Part shown: in pieces, positions 8,548 to 17,477 of the stretch
Layout of the letters: each line of letters opens with the position of its first letter
Position numbering within the stretch: position 1 is the stretch's first letter
Source: Bog-756 sp963738545
GTDB taxonomy: Bacteria > Actinomycetota > Acidimicrobiia > Acidimicrobiales > RAAP-2
Direction of reading: 5' to 3'
DNA length: 64,000 bases
Assembly: GCA_963738545.1 (NCBI GenBank)
Contig: CAVTXA010000002.1
Span: 186,001-250,000 of the forward strand
Notes under the pieces: model-generated
What the model saw: the letters and a program-made list of their open reading frames with translations, nothing else
Databases searched by the model: none
Told to the model about the DNA's origin: nothing
Translations under genes and position numbers: made by a program

Positions 8548-10143
8548 GTGCCCGAGGGAATCGACCTGGACGAGATCGAACCGGAAGGGCTCGGCGTCCG
8601 CACGGACGAAGAGCTCCTGGCGGAAATGGGCTACAAACAGGAGCTCAGCCGGTCGTGGTCGGGCTTCTCCAACTTCGCCATCTCCTTTTCCATCATCTCC
8701 ATCCTGGCCGGCTGCTTCACCACGTTCTCGAGCGGCTGGAACGGTGGCGGTCCTGCCGCCATCGCCTGGGGCTGGCCCATCCTCGCCGCACTGATCCTGT
8801 GCATCGGACTCTGCCTGGCCGAGTTGGTCTCGGCCTATCCGACCTCCGGCGGCATCTACTGGTGGGCGTCGAAGCTGGGTGGGCCCAAGGCCGGCTACTA
8901 CACCGGGTGGCTCAACCTGATCGGTCTGCTGGCCATCGTGGCCTCGGTGGCCTACGGCTGTGCCACCTTCCTCGACCTCACGCTGGGCTTCTGGTCGACC
9001 AGCTGGCATTCGGGCAGCCTGAACACCATCTTCTTGTTCTTCATCGCCATCCTGGTGATCGCCGCCGTGGTCAACATCTTCTCCACCCACCTCCTGGCCC
9101 GGATCAACAACACCTCGGTGTGGTGGCATGTCTTCGGGGCCGCCGCCATCATCCTGATCCTGATCATCCTGCCCCACCACCACGCCAGTGCCTCGATGGT
9201 GTTCACCTCGACGGTGAACAACACCGGGTTCTTCGGTGGCAAGACCCACGGTGCCGGCTTCATCTTCGTGGTGCTGCCCATCGGCGGCCTGCTGACGCAG
9301 TACACCATCACCGGGTACGACGCCTCGGCCCACCTGTCCGAGGAGACCAAGAGTGCGGCCAACTCCGCGGCCAAGGGGATGTGGCGGTCGATCTTCTACT
9401 CGGCCATCGGCGGCTGGCTGCTGCTGCTGGCCTTCCTCTTCGCTGTCCAGGACGAGGCCAAGGTCACCGCGGCCGGCGGCGGTGTGGCCACCATCTTCGC
9501 CCAGGCCCTCACCTCGCGGTGGGGCGGTACCGTGCTCGCCATCTCGACGGTCGGCCAGTTTTTCTGCACCATGGCCTGCATGACCAGCTGCTCGCGCATG
9601 CTCTTCGCCTTCAGCCGTGACGGTGCCGTGCCGGGCCACAAGCACTGGTCACGGCTCAGCGCCCGGCGCGTGCCGGTGGGTGGAGTCATCCTCACTGCGG
9701 TGATCGGGATCATCCTCACGTCCCCGGCCCTGATCAAGGTCGACATCGCCGGCGCCGCCGTACCGGTGGCCTTCTATGCCGTGGTCTCCATCGGCGTCAT
9801 CGGCCTGTACTGGTGCTTCTCCATCCCGATCTGGCACCGGCTCAAGCTGGGGTCCCGGTTCCAGACCGGTGACTGGAACCTCGGGACTAAGTACAAGGTG
9901 CTCTGCGTGATCGCCCTGATCGACGTGGTCATGGTCACCGTCATGGCCTTCATGCCCACATCCAACCTCGGCGTCCCCTGGACGACCGGCTTCGCCTGGA
10001 AGTACGTGAACTACACCATCCTGGTGGTGCCCGCCGCCATGATCTTCCTGTGGGTCTACTGGCACGTGTCGGTCAAGAACTGGTTCACCGGCCCGCGCCA
10101 GACCATCGGCATGAGCGACGAGGAGTTAACCGCCGGCATCTAG
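8548..10143 (+). CDS. APC superfamily amino acid/amine permease
   Basis: 531 aa with about 12 membrane helices. Typical APC marks are FSNFAISFSIISILAGCFTT in helix 1, ELVSAYPTSGGIYWWA (the YP-x-GG-YxW signature of the amino acid-choline transporter type) and GYDASAHLSEETKSA in helix 8. The nearest relatives I recall transport GABA, amino acids or choline. The long open frame starts earlier at 8464, but GTG 8548 has GAAGGAG seven bases upstream and gives the normal N-terminus. The next gene starts right at its stop codon and a dimethylglycine dehydrogenase-like gene follows, so uptake of choline, betaine-related or other methylated amines is plausible. Confidence 0.87.
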   Translation: MPEGIDLDEIEPEGLGVRTDEELLAEMGYKQELSRSWSGFSNFAISFSIISILAGCFTTFSSGWNGGGPAAIAWGWPILAALILCIGLCLAELVSAYPTSGGIYWWASKLGGPKAGYYTGWLNLIGLLAIVASVAYGCATFLDLTLGFWSTSWHSGSLNTIFLFFIAILVIAAVVNIFSTHLLARINNTSVWWHVFGAAAIILILIILPHHHASASMVFTSTVNNTGFFGGKTHGAGFIFVVLPIGGLLTQYTITGYDASAHLSEETKSAANSAAKGMWRSIFYSAIGGWLLLLAFLFAVQDEAKVTAAGGGVATIFAQALTSRWGGTVLAISTVGQFFCTMACMTSCSRMLFAFSRDGAVPGHKHWSRLSARRVPVGGVILTAVIGIILTSPALIKVDIAGAAVPVAFYAVVSIGVIGLYWCFSIPIWHRLKLGSRFQTGDWNLGTKYKVLCVIALIDVVMVTVMAFMPTSNLGVPWTTGFAWKYVNYTILVVPAAMIFLWVYWHVSVKNWFTGPRQTIGMSDEELTAGI

Positions 10144-11088
10144 GTGCTCGCGCCGATGGGTAAGGGGTCTCCGGTCACTGCATCGCTACTGCCCCGGTCG
10201 GTGTGCGACAAGGTCGATGTGCTGCGCGGGCGGCCCATCGAGGTGGCCGAGCTACCCGGTGGCCTCACCAACCAGAACTGGAAGGTGACGACGGCGGAGG
10301 GGGCCTACGTGGTCCGGCTCTCGGGCCGGGTTCCCGGTGGTCTGGCCATCGACCGCGACCACGAGTACCGGAACTCGGTCATCGCCGCGGCATCCGGGGT
10401 CGGTGCCCCGGTGTTCGCCCACCTTCCCGAGGAGCAGGCGTTGGTCATCGGCTTCCTCGAGGGCCGGACCCTCACCGACGACGACTTCTCCCGGCCCGGG
10501 GTCATCGAGCGGGTGGCCGCCTCGTGCCGCCAGCTCCACCAGGGCGACCGGTTCGTGAACGACTTCGACATGTTCGAGATCCGGGACAGCTATCTGGCCA
10601 CGGTCCTGGCCGGCGGCTACCGCCTGCCCGAGGGCTATCTCGACTTCGAGCCCGAGCTGGCCCGCATCCGGGGCGCATTGGCCGTCCGGGGCGAGCCCAC
10701 TGTGGCCTGCAACAACGACCTCCTGGCCGGCAACTTCATCGACGACGGGACGCGTATCTGGCTCATCGACTACGAGTACGCCGGCAACAACGACGCCTGC
10801 TTCGAGTTGGGCAACATCGCCAGCGAGTGCCATCTCTCCGAGGACCAGCTCGACCTCCTCGTCACCACCTACTTCGGCGCCCCGCGGGTCGACAAGCTGG
10901 CCCGCGCCCGACTCCAGGGGTTGATGTCCCAGTACGGTTGGACCCTGTGGGCGTCCATCCAGCAGGCCACCAGCCCGATCGACTTCGACTTTTGGACCTG
11001 GGGCCTCGAGAAGTACGAGCGGGCCGTCGAGACGTTCCGCGGTCCGCGGCTTGACCGCCTCATCGAGGACGTGCAGCGTCACGACTGA
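10144..11088 (+). CDS. Choline/ethanolamine kinase-like phosphotransferase
   Basis: 314 aa, APH/choline kinase fold. N-lobe has LPGGLTNQNWKV, the nucleotide-loop pattern of LicA/choline kinases, and VVRLSGR; the C-lobe has the catalytic CNNDLLAGNFI (HNDxxxxN-type, here with Asn in place of the usual His) and the Mg-binding LIDYEYAGNNDACFELGN. It probably phosphorylates a small amino alcohol such as choline or ethanolamine in the cytoplasm. The start is GTG directly after the permease stop, or ATG 10156; neither has a clear ribosome site, so translation may be coupled to the permease. Its place between a permease and a methylamine dehydrogenase supports an amino-alcohol substrate. Confidence 0.82.
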   Translation: MLAPMGKGSPVTASLLPRSVCDKVDVLRGRPIEVAELPGGLTNQNWKVTTAEGAYVVRLSGRVPGGLAIDRDHEYRNSVIAAASGVGAPVFAHLPEEQALVIGFLEGRTLTDDDFSRPGVIERVAASCRQLHQGDRFVNDFDMFEIRDSYLATVLAGGYRLPEGYLDFEPELARIRGALAVRGEPTVACNNDLLAGNFIDDGTRIWLIDYEYAGNNDACFELGNIASECHLSEDQLDLLVTTYFGAPRVDKLARARLQGLMSQYGWTLWASIQQATSPIDFDFWTWGLEKYERAVETFRGPRLDRLIEDVQRHD

Positions 11089-11139
11089 CCGGGGACCGGT
11101 GAGGCGAGTCCCGACCCAGTCGACCGAGGAGGGAGGGCG

Positions 11140-13599
11140 ATGAGCGGAGACCAGGAGCTGCCCAGCCGGGCCCGTGTGGTCGTCATCGGCGGTGGCATCG
11201 TGGGCACGAGCACCGCCTATCACCTCACCCACCTGGGTTGGACCGACGTGGTCGTGGTCGAACAGGGGCAGCTGTCATCGGGGACCACGTGGCACGCGGC
11301 GGGCCTGCTCGGACAGCTCCGGGCCACCGAGGGCGGGACCCGGCTGGTGCAGTACTCGGCCCAGCTCTACAGCCGCCTGGAGGAGGAGACCGGACTGGCC
11401 ACGGGCTTCAAGCGCTGCGGTGGCGTGACCGTGGCCCGGACCGAAGAACGGATGGTCCAGCTCCGACGGACGGCGGCGACCGCCGCGGTCTACGGGCTCG
11501 ACTGCGAACTGATCACACCGGCCAGGGCCAAGGAGCTCTACCCGGTCCTGGCCACCGACGACCTGATCGGAGCCATCTGGCTGCCCGGCGACGGGACGGC
11601 CAATCCGGTGGACGTGACGGCCTCGCTGGCCCGGGGAGCGCGCACGCGTGGGGCCCGAGTGTTCGAGCACACCCGGGTGATCGCCATCGAGCAGGCCGAC
11701 GGTCGGGTGACCGGGGTGGAGACCGACATGGGCTCCATCGAGGCCGAGGTGGTCGTGATCTGCGCCGGCCAGTGGGCCAAGGCGGTGGGTGCCCTGGCCG
11801 GCGTGCACGTCCCTCTGCACTCCGCCGAGCACTTCTACGTGGTCTCCGAGGGCATCGACGGTGTCCACCCCGGCCTGCCCATCCTGCGTGATCCCGACGG
11901 CTACACCTACTTCAAAGAAGAGGTGGGAGGTCTCGTGATCGGTGGCTTCGAGCCCGAGGCGAAGCCCTGGGTGGCCCCCGACCGGCTGCCGTACCCCTTC
12001 GAGTTCCAGCTGCTGGACGAGGACTGGGACCACTTCTCGGTGCTCATGGAGAGCGCCCTGCTCCGCATCCCGGCGCTGCACCACACGGGGATCCGGAAGT
12101 TCTACAACGGACCGGAGAGCTTCACACCGGACAACCAGTTCATCCTGGGCGAGGCGCCCGAGCTGCGCAACCTCTTCGTGGGGGCTGGCTTCAACTCCGT
12201 CGGCATCGCCTCGGCCGGGGGCGCGGGGCGGGCCCTGGCCGAATGGATCGTGGAGGGCGAGCCCACCACCGACCTGACCGCGGTGGACATCCGCCGATTC
12301 GCCTCCTTCAACGGGAACGTCCAATGGCTCCACGACCGGGTGGGCGAGATCCTGGGGTTGCACTACGAGGTCCCCTGGCCGAACCGCGAGCTGGTCACGG
12401 CCCGACCGTTCCGGCGTTCGCCCGTCTACCACCTGCTCGAGGCGGCCGGTGCCCAGTTCGGCTCGAAGATGGGCTGGGAGCGGGCCAACGTCTTCGTGCC
12501 GGCCGGGGTGGCGCCCCATCTGGACTACACCTGGGACAAGCCCGACTGGCTGGACTGGTCGGCCGCCGAACAGCACCGGACCCGGACCGGGGTCACCGTC
12601 TTCGACGAAACCTCCTTCGGCAAGCTGCTGATCACCGGCCGGCACGCCGAGTCGGTCCTGCAACGCCTGTGCACCGCGGATGTGGCCGTGCCCGTGGGGC
12701 GCGCCGTCTACACCGGGATGCTGAACCACCGGGGTGGCTACGAGGCCGACGTCACCGTGACCCGGCTGTCCTCGGACCGCTATCTGCTGGTCACCGGCTC
12801 TGCCTCGGTGGTGCGGGACCGGGTGTGGATCGAGCGGCACACCGGCGCCGACGAGCACGTCTCGGTGGTGGACGTCTCGTCGTCCTCTGCCGTCTTCGGG
12901 GTGATGGGACCGAGGGCGCGCGACCTGCTCGGACGCCTGACCCGCGCCGACCTCTCCGATTCGGCGTTCCCCTTCGGCACCAGCCGGGAGATCGACCTGG
13001 GTTATTCGACGGTCCGGGCCACCCGCATCACCTACGTCGGTGAGCTGGGCTGGGAGCTCTACGTCCCGTGCGAGTTCGCCGTCGGTGTCTACGAGGCCCT
13101 GTTCGAGGCCGGTGCCGACCTCCCGCTCACCGGTGCCGGCTACTACGCCATCAACTCCCTGCGGCTGGACAAGGGGTACCGCGCCTTCGGCACCGACCTC
13201 ACACCCGACCACACTCCGGTGGAGGCCGGTCTCCGCTTCACCTGCAAGCTCGGATCCGACGTCGACTTCATCGGTCGCGGGGCGGTCGAGCGGGCCGTGG
13301 TCGACGGGCCCCGCCGCCGCCTGGTGTCCTTCCGGCTCGAGGATCCCGAACCCATGGCGTGGGGGGGTGAGCTGCTCCTGCGCGACGGCGAACCGTCGGG
13401 TCAGGTCACGTCGGTGGCCTGGTCGGAGACGCTCGGGTCCAGTGTCGGCCTGGCCTACCTGTGGCGGCCGGACGGGGACGTCGTCACCGCCGACCGGGTG
13501 AACACCGGGCGCTACGAGCTCGACGTGGGTGGGCGGCTCCACGTGGCCCGTGTGGGGCTCCGGCCGCTCTACGACCCGACCAACGAGCGCATCCGATGA
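11140..13599 (+). CDS. Dimethylglycine/sarcosine dehydrogenase-type flavoprotein with GcvT domain
   Basis: 819 aa. Domain order: FAD-dependent DAO domain (VVVIGGGIVGTSTAYHL at about 10-26; SGTTWHAAGLLGQ near 47-59, where the His is the covalent FAD site in characterised DMGDH), FAO_M linker domain near 370-430, then a glycine-cleavage T-protein folate domain (GAGYYAINSLRLDKGYRAFG near 665-685) and a GcvT C-terminal barrel. Such enzymes oxidatively demethylate dimethylglycine, sarcosine or related N-methyl compounds and pass the one-carbon unit to tetrahydrofolate. ATG 11140 with GAGGAGGGAGG upstream. It forms a cluster with a permease and a choline-kinase-like gene. No other betaine pathway genes are in view, so the exact substrate stays open. 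Confidence 0.9.
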   Translation: MSGDQELPSRARVVVIGGGIVGTSTAYHLTHLGWTDVVVVEQGQLSSGTTWHAAGLLGQLRATEGGTRLVQYSAQLYSRLEEETGLATGFKRCGGVTVARTEERMVQLRRTAATAAVYGLDCELITPARAKELYPVLATDDLIGAIWLPGDGTANPVDVTASLARGARTRGARVFEHTRVIAIEQADGRVTGVETDMGSIEAEVVVICAGQWAKAVGALAGVHVPLHSAEHFYVVSEGIDGVHPGLPILRDPDGYTYFKEEVGGLVIGGFEPEAKPWVAPDRLPYPFEFQLLDEDWDHFSVLMESALLRIPALHHTGIRKFYNGPESFTPDNQFILGEAPELRNLFVGAGFNSVGIASAGGAGRALAEWIVEGEPTTDLTAVDIRRFASFNGNVQWLHDRVGEILGLHYEVPWPNRELVTARPFRRSPVYHLLEAAGAQFGSKMGWERANVFVPAGVAPHLDYTWDKPDWLDWSAAEQHRTRTGVTVFDETSFGKLLITGRHAESVLQRLCTADVAVPVGRAVYTGMLNHRGGYEADVTVTRLSSDRYLLVTGSASVVRDRVWIERHTGADEHVSVVDVSSSSAVFGVMGPRARDLLGRLTRADLSDSAFPFGTSREIDLGYSTVRATRITYVGELGWELYVPCEFAVGVYEALFEAGADLPLTGAGYYAINSLRLDKGYRAFGTDLTPDHTPVEAGLRFTCKLGSDVDFIGRGAVERAVVDGPRRRLVSFRLEDPEPMAWGGELLLRDGEPSGQVTSVAWSETLGSSVGLAYLWRPDGDVVTADRVNTGRYELDVGGRLHVARVGLRPLYDPTNERIR

Positions 13600-13657
13600 C
13601 GCCCGCGACCCGCAGACCGACCGGCCCCCGTATCCGGGGCGCCCCGCACCCGCTCTC

Positions 13658-14434
13658 GTGACCGGCGTGCCCCCCGACCCCTCGTCCTCGCCGGACGCCC
13701 CCGGCGCCCCGCGACTCCGCCTGGCCCGCGCCCGCGCCCGGTTCTCCCAGGCCCTGCGGTCGCTGCTCCGCCCCGAGGGGCTTCCCGATGACGCCGTCGC
13801 CGAACTGGAGTCGGCGTTGGGCAGTGTCGGGCGCGAGGCGTTCTCCGGTGGTCCGGGTCGCCTCCGCCGACTCCGGACGGAGGTGCGGGCCGCACCACCG
13901 CGCCTGCTCGACTGGATGTCGGGTCAGGTCCTCGAGCATCCGGCTGCCCTCTACGACCACCAGGGCGTGGAGATGCTGGCGTCCCGTCAGACCCGGTCCA
14001 TCGCCACGGCGGTGGGGACGCTGCAGCTGGCCCTGGTCGGTGCGGCGGCGGCCTCCACCCTCGAAGGGGGACCGGTCCTGGCCCTGGCCATCGACGGAGT
14101 GGTGGGCCAGGTGGCCTCCGTGGTCCACGGGTTCTGTGACTGGTACAACACCGGTTCCTACATGGTCCGCAGGCTTCGTCAGCAGGGGATCGAGGTCGAC
14201 CGGGCCGAGGTCCGACGCCTGACCAACGCCGCCCTCATGTCCAAGGGATCCCAGGTGGACGAGCGGGCCCTGGCCGTCTCCACCGAGCTGCGGCTCGTCC
14301 GCGGCTGGGTCGGTCGCGGCCTGGTCGACGCCCTACCGTTCGGGTCCAGTCTGGGCCGCGCCGCCGTGCGGGCGTGCTCCCGGATCGACGAGTCCGACCT
14401 CGATGCCCTGGTGCGCCGGCTCCGGGCCACCTGA
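13658..14434 (+). CDS. Hypothetical protein with a hydrophobic core segment
   Basis: About 258 aa from GTG 13658; the frame is open upstream into the end of the dehydrogenase gene, so the start is uncertain. The N-terminus is Pro/Ala/Arg-rich, followed by a charged helical part, a hydrophobic segment near 120-160 (AVGTLQLALVGAAAASTLEG and VLALAIDGVVGQVASVV) and a charged C-terminus ending RRLRAT. The layout is loosely like EcsC-type proteins, but I do not recognise a family motif. It has the same strand and a 58-bp gap from the methylamine cluster, then converges on the DUF1269-like gene. Codon usage looks genuine. Confidence 0.55.
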   Translation: MTGVPPDPSSSPDAPGAPRLRLARARARFSQALRSLLRPEGLPDDAVAELESALGSVGREAFSGGPGRLRRLRTEVRAAPPRLLDWMSGQVLEHPAALYDHQGVEMLASRQTRSIATAVGTLQLALVGAAAASTLEGGPVLALAIDGVVGQVASVVHGFCDWYNTGSYMVRRLRQQGIEVDRAEVRRLTNAALMSKGSQVDERALAVSTELRLVRGWVGRGLVDALPFGSSLGRAAVRACSRIDESDLDALVRRLRAT

Positions 14435-14455
14435 CGGACAACTCGGCCCAGGCGC

Positions 14456-14965
14456 TCAGCTGACCTCGCCCGCCGCCTCACGGACGGCGGCGTCGACATC
14501 CTTCACACTCATGTCGAGCTCCTTGGCCACCTGCTTCTCGGCCTTGAGCACGGCCTTGTCCAGGGCCGCCTGCAAGGTGGTCTCCCCGACGATGATGAGC
14601 GCGGCCTGGCCCTGGTCGATGAGTTCGCCGAACTCCTTCACGTCGGCTCGGGACATGCCCCGCCACAGGTGCCCGCTCACCCCGCCGACTGCGGCACCCA
14701 CGATGGCGGTCCCGATGATGGAAGGGGGGAAGAGGATGCCCACCACGGCACCCACGGCCGCCCCGCCCCAGGCTCCGTGCCGGGTGGCCATCTCGTCCTT
14801 GTTGGCGTGGACCTTGCCGTCCTTGTCCTTGGTCACCACGGCGGCGTCGTAGGTGCCGATGGCGCCGGCCAGATGGAGGTCTTTCACGACGTTGTAGTCG
14901 TCGCGGGCTGACGACTCGTCGGGGTAGGTGCCGATGAAGATGAAGACGCCGTCGGCCTTGGCCAT
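14456..14965 (-). CDS. DUF1269-like protein with glycine-rich hydrophobic core
   Basis: 169 aa. N-terminal ferredoxin-like part (GVFIFIGTYPDESSARDDY), central glycine-rich hydrophobic stretch (GGAAVGAVVGILFPPSIIGT, then AIVGAAVGGVSGHL) and a charged helical C-terminus. This pattern matches the DUF1269 membrane-associated family, whose function is unknown. ATG 14965 has AAGGAG eight bases upstream, which rejects the much longer open frame reaching 16312. Single gene; a short tandem repeat lies directly upstream of the ribosome site. Confidence 0.8.
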   Translation of the reverse strand: MAKADGVFIFIGTYPDESSARDDYNVVKDLHLAGAIGTYDAAVVTKDKDGKVHANKDEMATRHGAWGGAAVGAVVGILFPPSIIGTAIVGAAVGGVSGHLWRGMSRADVKEFGELIDQGQAALIIVGETTLQAALDKAVLKAEKQVAKELDMSVKDVDAAVREAAGEVS

Positions 14966-14987
14966 GGGTGGGACTCCTTGTGTCGGT

Positions 14988-15022
14988 GATCGGTGTGGGT
15001 GATCGGTGTGGGTGATCGGTGT
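14988..15022. repeat. 13-bp tandem repeat, 2.7 copies
   Basis: GATCGGTGTGGGT is repeated at 14988-15000 and 15001-15013, with a partial third copy at 15014-15022. It lies in the 216-bp region between the divergent DUF1269 and HerA-like genes, 23 bp upstream of the DUF1269 start codon. It could be a transcription-factor array or a slippage-prone spacer; only the repeat itself is certain. Confidence 0.8.
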
Positions 15023-15181
15023 CTGCGCCGGCCCGACGCGGTTGGCGGCGCCGGCCCGCTGGTCACCGTAGTCAGGCACTCGGTCGGCGTGCACGCTGGC
15101 CCAGGGCCCTGCCGTCCGGTCACCGGACGCTGGCCTACTGTGTCCTCGACCGGGGAAGGCGACGACGAACCAGGGGTGCCC

Positions 15182-16693
15182 ATGACCGAGGATCACGTGG
15201 ACCGAGCCGCCGAGTACCGGGACCTCCGCCGCCGTCTCGAGGAGTCGGTGCTGCCGCTGGCCACCTCGGTCGACGGGCGGACCTTCGAGCTCCAGGCACC
15301 CCTCCGCCACCTGCAGCTGGAGGTCGGAGGTTACGTCGTGCTCGATTCGGGGTCGATGACGCACCTCGGCCAGGTGCTCACCCTCGAACTCGGCAACCTG
15401 GAGTCGGCCGAGTTCTCCCTCACGGTGGAAGGGACCGAGGGGACGATGCGCGCTCCGGTCTCGGTGCGGGTGGCCCGGGGCACCGGCGTCGTTCTGGACG
15501 GCCCGGCCCCGCCGTTCCTCGACGCCCGGGTGGCTCCGGCCGACGACGCCGCCATCGAGCAGTGGATCGAGACGGCGAACCCCACCAACGCCGTGTTGAC
15601 CATCGGCTCGCTGTCCTTGGCCCCGAACCACCCGGCGCGCCTCGACGCCGGCGGGTTCGATCGCCACACCTTTCTCTGCGGGCAGTCGGGCTCGGGCAAG
15701 ACCTACTCGCTCGGCCTGGTCCTCGAACAGCTCCTGGCCCAGACCGGCCTCCGGGTAATCGTCCTCGATCCCAACTCCGACTACGTGAGGATGGGCCACC
15801 TCCGCGACGACGCCGACCCCGAGGCCGCGGCGACGGCACGGTACCGGTCCGCCGCCGGAGGGATCAGGGTCCTCGGGTCCAACGCCCCGGACGAGCAGCC
15901 GCTCCACCTGCGTTTCGGCGAGCTGGAGTCGGCCTGCCAGGCCGCGCTGCTGCAACTCGACCCGGTGGGGGACGCCGAGGAGTACGAGGCCCTCCTCGAT
16001 GTCCTGAAGGGGGACGAGGCCGGCACCCCGCTGGTGGCGAGCCTCGCCGACCTGGTCGGGCTGGAGGGCGCCGACCGGTTGGGCCGGCGGGCGGCCAACC
16101 TGGGGTTGGACCGCCTGGAGATCTGGGAGGCGGGCCAGGGTGGCTCGCTGGTCGAGATGATGGCCGAAGACGACTGGCGCTGTCTGGTGGTGGATCTCGG
16201 ATCTCTGGGAGACCGGAAGGCCCAGGGGGTGGTGTCCAACGCCGTCCTGTCCACCCTGTGGAGGCTCAGGAACCGACGCCAGCCGGTGCTGGTGGTGATC
16301 GACGAGGCCCACAACATCTGTCCCGCCCTACCCGGCGACCGGTTGGCCGCCCTCGCCACCGAGCAGACCGTCCAGATCGCCGCCGAGGGACGCAAGTTCG
16401 GCATCCATCTGCTGGTGTCGACCCAGCGACCCCAGAAGGTCCACGAGAACGTGCTCTCGCAGTGCGACAACCTGGTGCTCATGCGGATGAACTCGGCGGC
16501 CGATCTGGCCTACCTGGGCGAGACGTTCTCGTTCGTGCCGGCGGGCCTGCTGGCCAAGGCCAGGCGGTTCGGGCTGGGAGAGGCCCTCGTGGCGGGCAAG
16601 ATCGCCCCCGAACCGGCGCTGGTCCGCTTCGGGAGGCGGATCAGCGAGGAGGGCGGCGCCGACGTGGGCAAGGGGTGGGCCGCCCGGACCTGA
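15182..16693 (+). CDS. HerA/DUF87-type ATPase
   Basis: 503 aa. N-terminal beta-barrel-like region (about 1-150), then a RecA/FtsK-type ATPase domain with Walker A CGQSGSGKTYS near 165-175, Walker B VLVVIDEAHNI near 370-380, and a downstream STQRPQKVHENVLSQCDN segment containing the sensor and arginine-finger region of HerA-type motors. Proteins of this class form hexamers and move along DNA, usually with a nuclease such as NurA. No nuclease partner is visible within several kilobases. ATG 15182 is the first sensible start (weak AGGGGTG upstream). The following gene is convergent. Confidence 0.82.
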   Translation: MTEDHVDRAAEYRDLRRRLEESVLPLATSVDGRTFELQAPLRHLQLEVGGYVVLDSGSMTHLGQVLTLELGNLESAEFSLTVEGTEGTMRAPVSVRVARGTGVVLDGPAPPFLDARVAPADDAAIEQWIETANPTNAVLTIGSLSLAPNHPARLDAGGFDRHTFLCGQSGSGKTYSLGLVLEQLLAQTGLRVIVLDPNSDYVRMGHLRDDADPEAAATARYRSAAGGIRVLGSNAPDEQPLHLRFGELESACQAALLQLDPVGDAEEYEALLDVLKGDEAGTPLVASLADLVGLEGADRLGRRAANLGLDRLEIWEAGQGGSLVEMMAEDDWRCLVVDLGSLGDRKAQGVVSNAVLSTLWRLRNRRQPVLVVIDEAHNICPALPGDRLAALATEQTVQIAAEGRKFGIHLLVSTQRPQKVHENVLSQCDNLVLMRMNSAADLAYLGETFSFVPAGLLAKARRFGLGEALVAGKIAPEPALVRFGRRISEEGGADVGKGWAART

Positions 16694-16712
16694 CCGAGCC
16701 GCCGAGTGGCGC

Positions 16713-17477
16713 TTAGAGCACCTTGGAGAGGAACTCCCGCGTGCGCTGGTGGGACGGGCTGGTCAGCACCACCTTCGGGTCGCCGGCCTCCACCACAACG
16801 CCGCCGTCCATGAACACCACGGTGTCGCCGACCTCCCGGGCGAACCCCATCTCGTGGGTGACCACGATCATGGTCATCCCGTCCTCGGCCAGGCCCCGCA
16901 TCACGTCGAGCACGTCGCCCACCAGTTCGGGGTCGAGGGCCGAGGTCGGCTCGTCGAAGAGCATCAGCTTCGGCGCCATGGCCAGGGCCCGGGCGATGGC
17001 CACCCGCTGCTGTTGGCCACCCGAGAGCTGGTTCGGGTAGTTCTTGATCTTGTCGGCCAGGCCGACCCGGTCGAGGAGGTCGTGGGCTCGCTGCCGGGCC
17101 GCGGCGGGCGACTCCTTTTTGACCCGCACCGGACCGGAGATCACATTGTCCAGCACGCTCATGTGCGGGAACAGGTTGAACCGCTGGAACACCATGCCGA
17201 TCTCGGCCCGCTTGGAGCACACCTCTCGGTCCCGCAGCTCGTAGAGCTTGTCCCCGTTGCGTCGGTAGCCGACCAGCTCGCCGTCGACGGACAGCTCGCC
17301 CCCGTCGATCTTCTCCAGATGGTTGATGCAGCGCAGGAACGTGCTCTTCCCGGAACCGGAGGGGCCGATGAGGCAGAGCACCTCGCCCTGACTCACGGTG
17401 AGGTCGATCCCCTTCAGCACCTCGAGGCGGCCGAACGACTTGCGGACGCCAACCGCCTGCACCATGGGCCCGGTCAC
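16713..17477 (-). CDS. Polar amino acid ABC transporter, ATP-binding subunit
   Basis: 254 aa, a GlnQ/HisP-type ATPase: Walker A GPSGSGKST near 38, Q-loop FQRFNLFPHMSVLDN, signature LSGGQQQRVAIARAL, Walker B LMLFDEPTSALDPE and switch His in VVTHEMGFAREV. It powers uptake through the adjacent permease. The preferred start is GTG 17477, which overlaps the permease stop as GTGA and has GAGGAGG upstream; ATG 17465 is a weaker alternative. Third gene of the importer operon. The open frame continues to 18428, but that part is shadow. Confidence 0.93.
   Translation of the reverse strand: MTGPMVQAVGVRKSFGRLEVLKGIDLTVSQGEVLCLIGPSGSGKSTFLRCINHLEKIDGGELSVDGELVGYRRNGDKLYELRDREVCSKRAEIGMVFQRFNLFPHMSVLDNVISGPVRVKKESPAAARQRAHDLLDRVGLADKIKNYPNQLSGGQQQRVAIARALAMAPKLMLFDEPTSALDPELVGDVLDVMRGLAEDGMTMIVVTHEMGFAREVGDTVVFMDGGVVVEAGDPKVVLTSPSHQRTREFLSKVL

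Noticed and set aside
10144..10160. Permease and kinase-like protein as a fusion
   Set aside because: A clear TAG at 10141-10143 separates them and the kinase begins directly after it.
11275..13542. Long minus-strand open frame (about 755 codons) opposite the dehydrogenase
   Set aside because: Antisense shadow of a well-supported GcvT-type dehydrogenase; high GC removes stops in the opposite frame.
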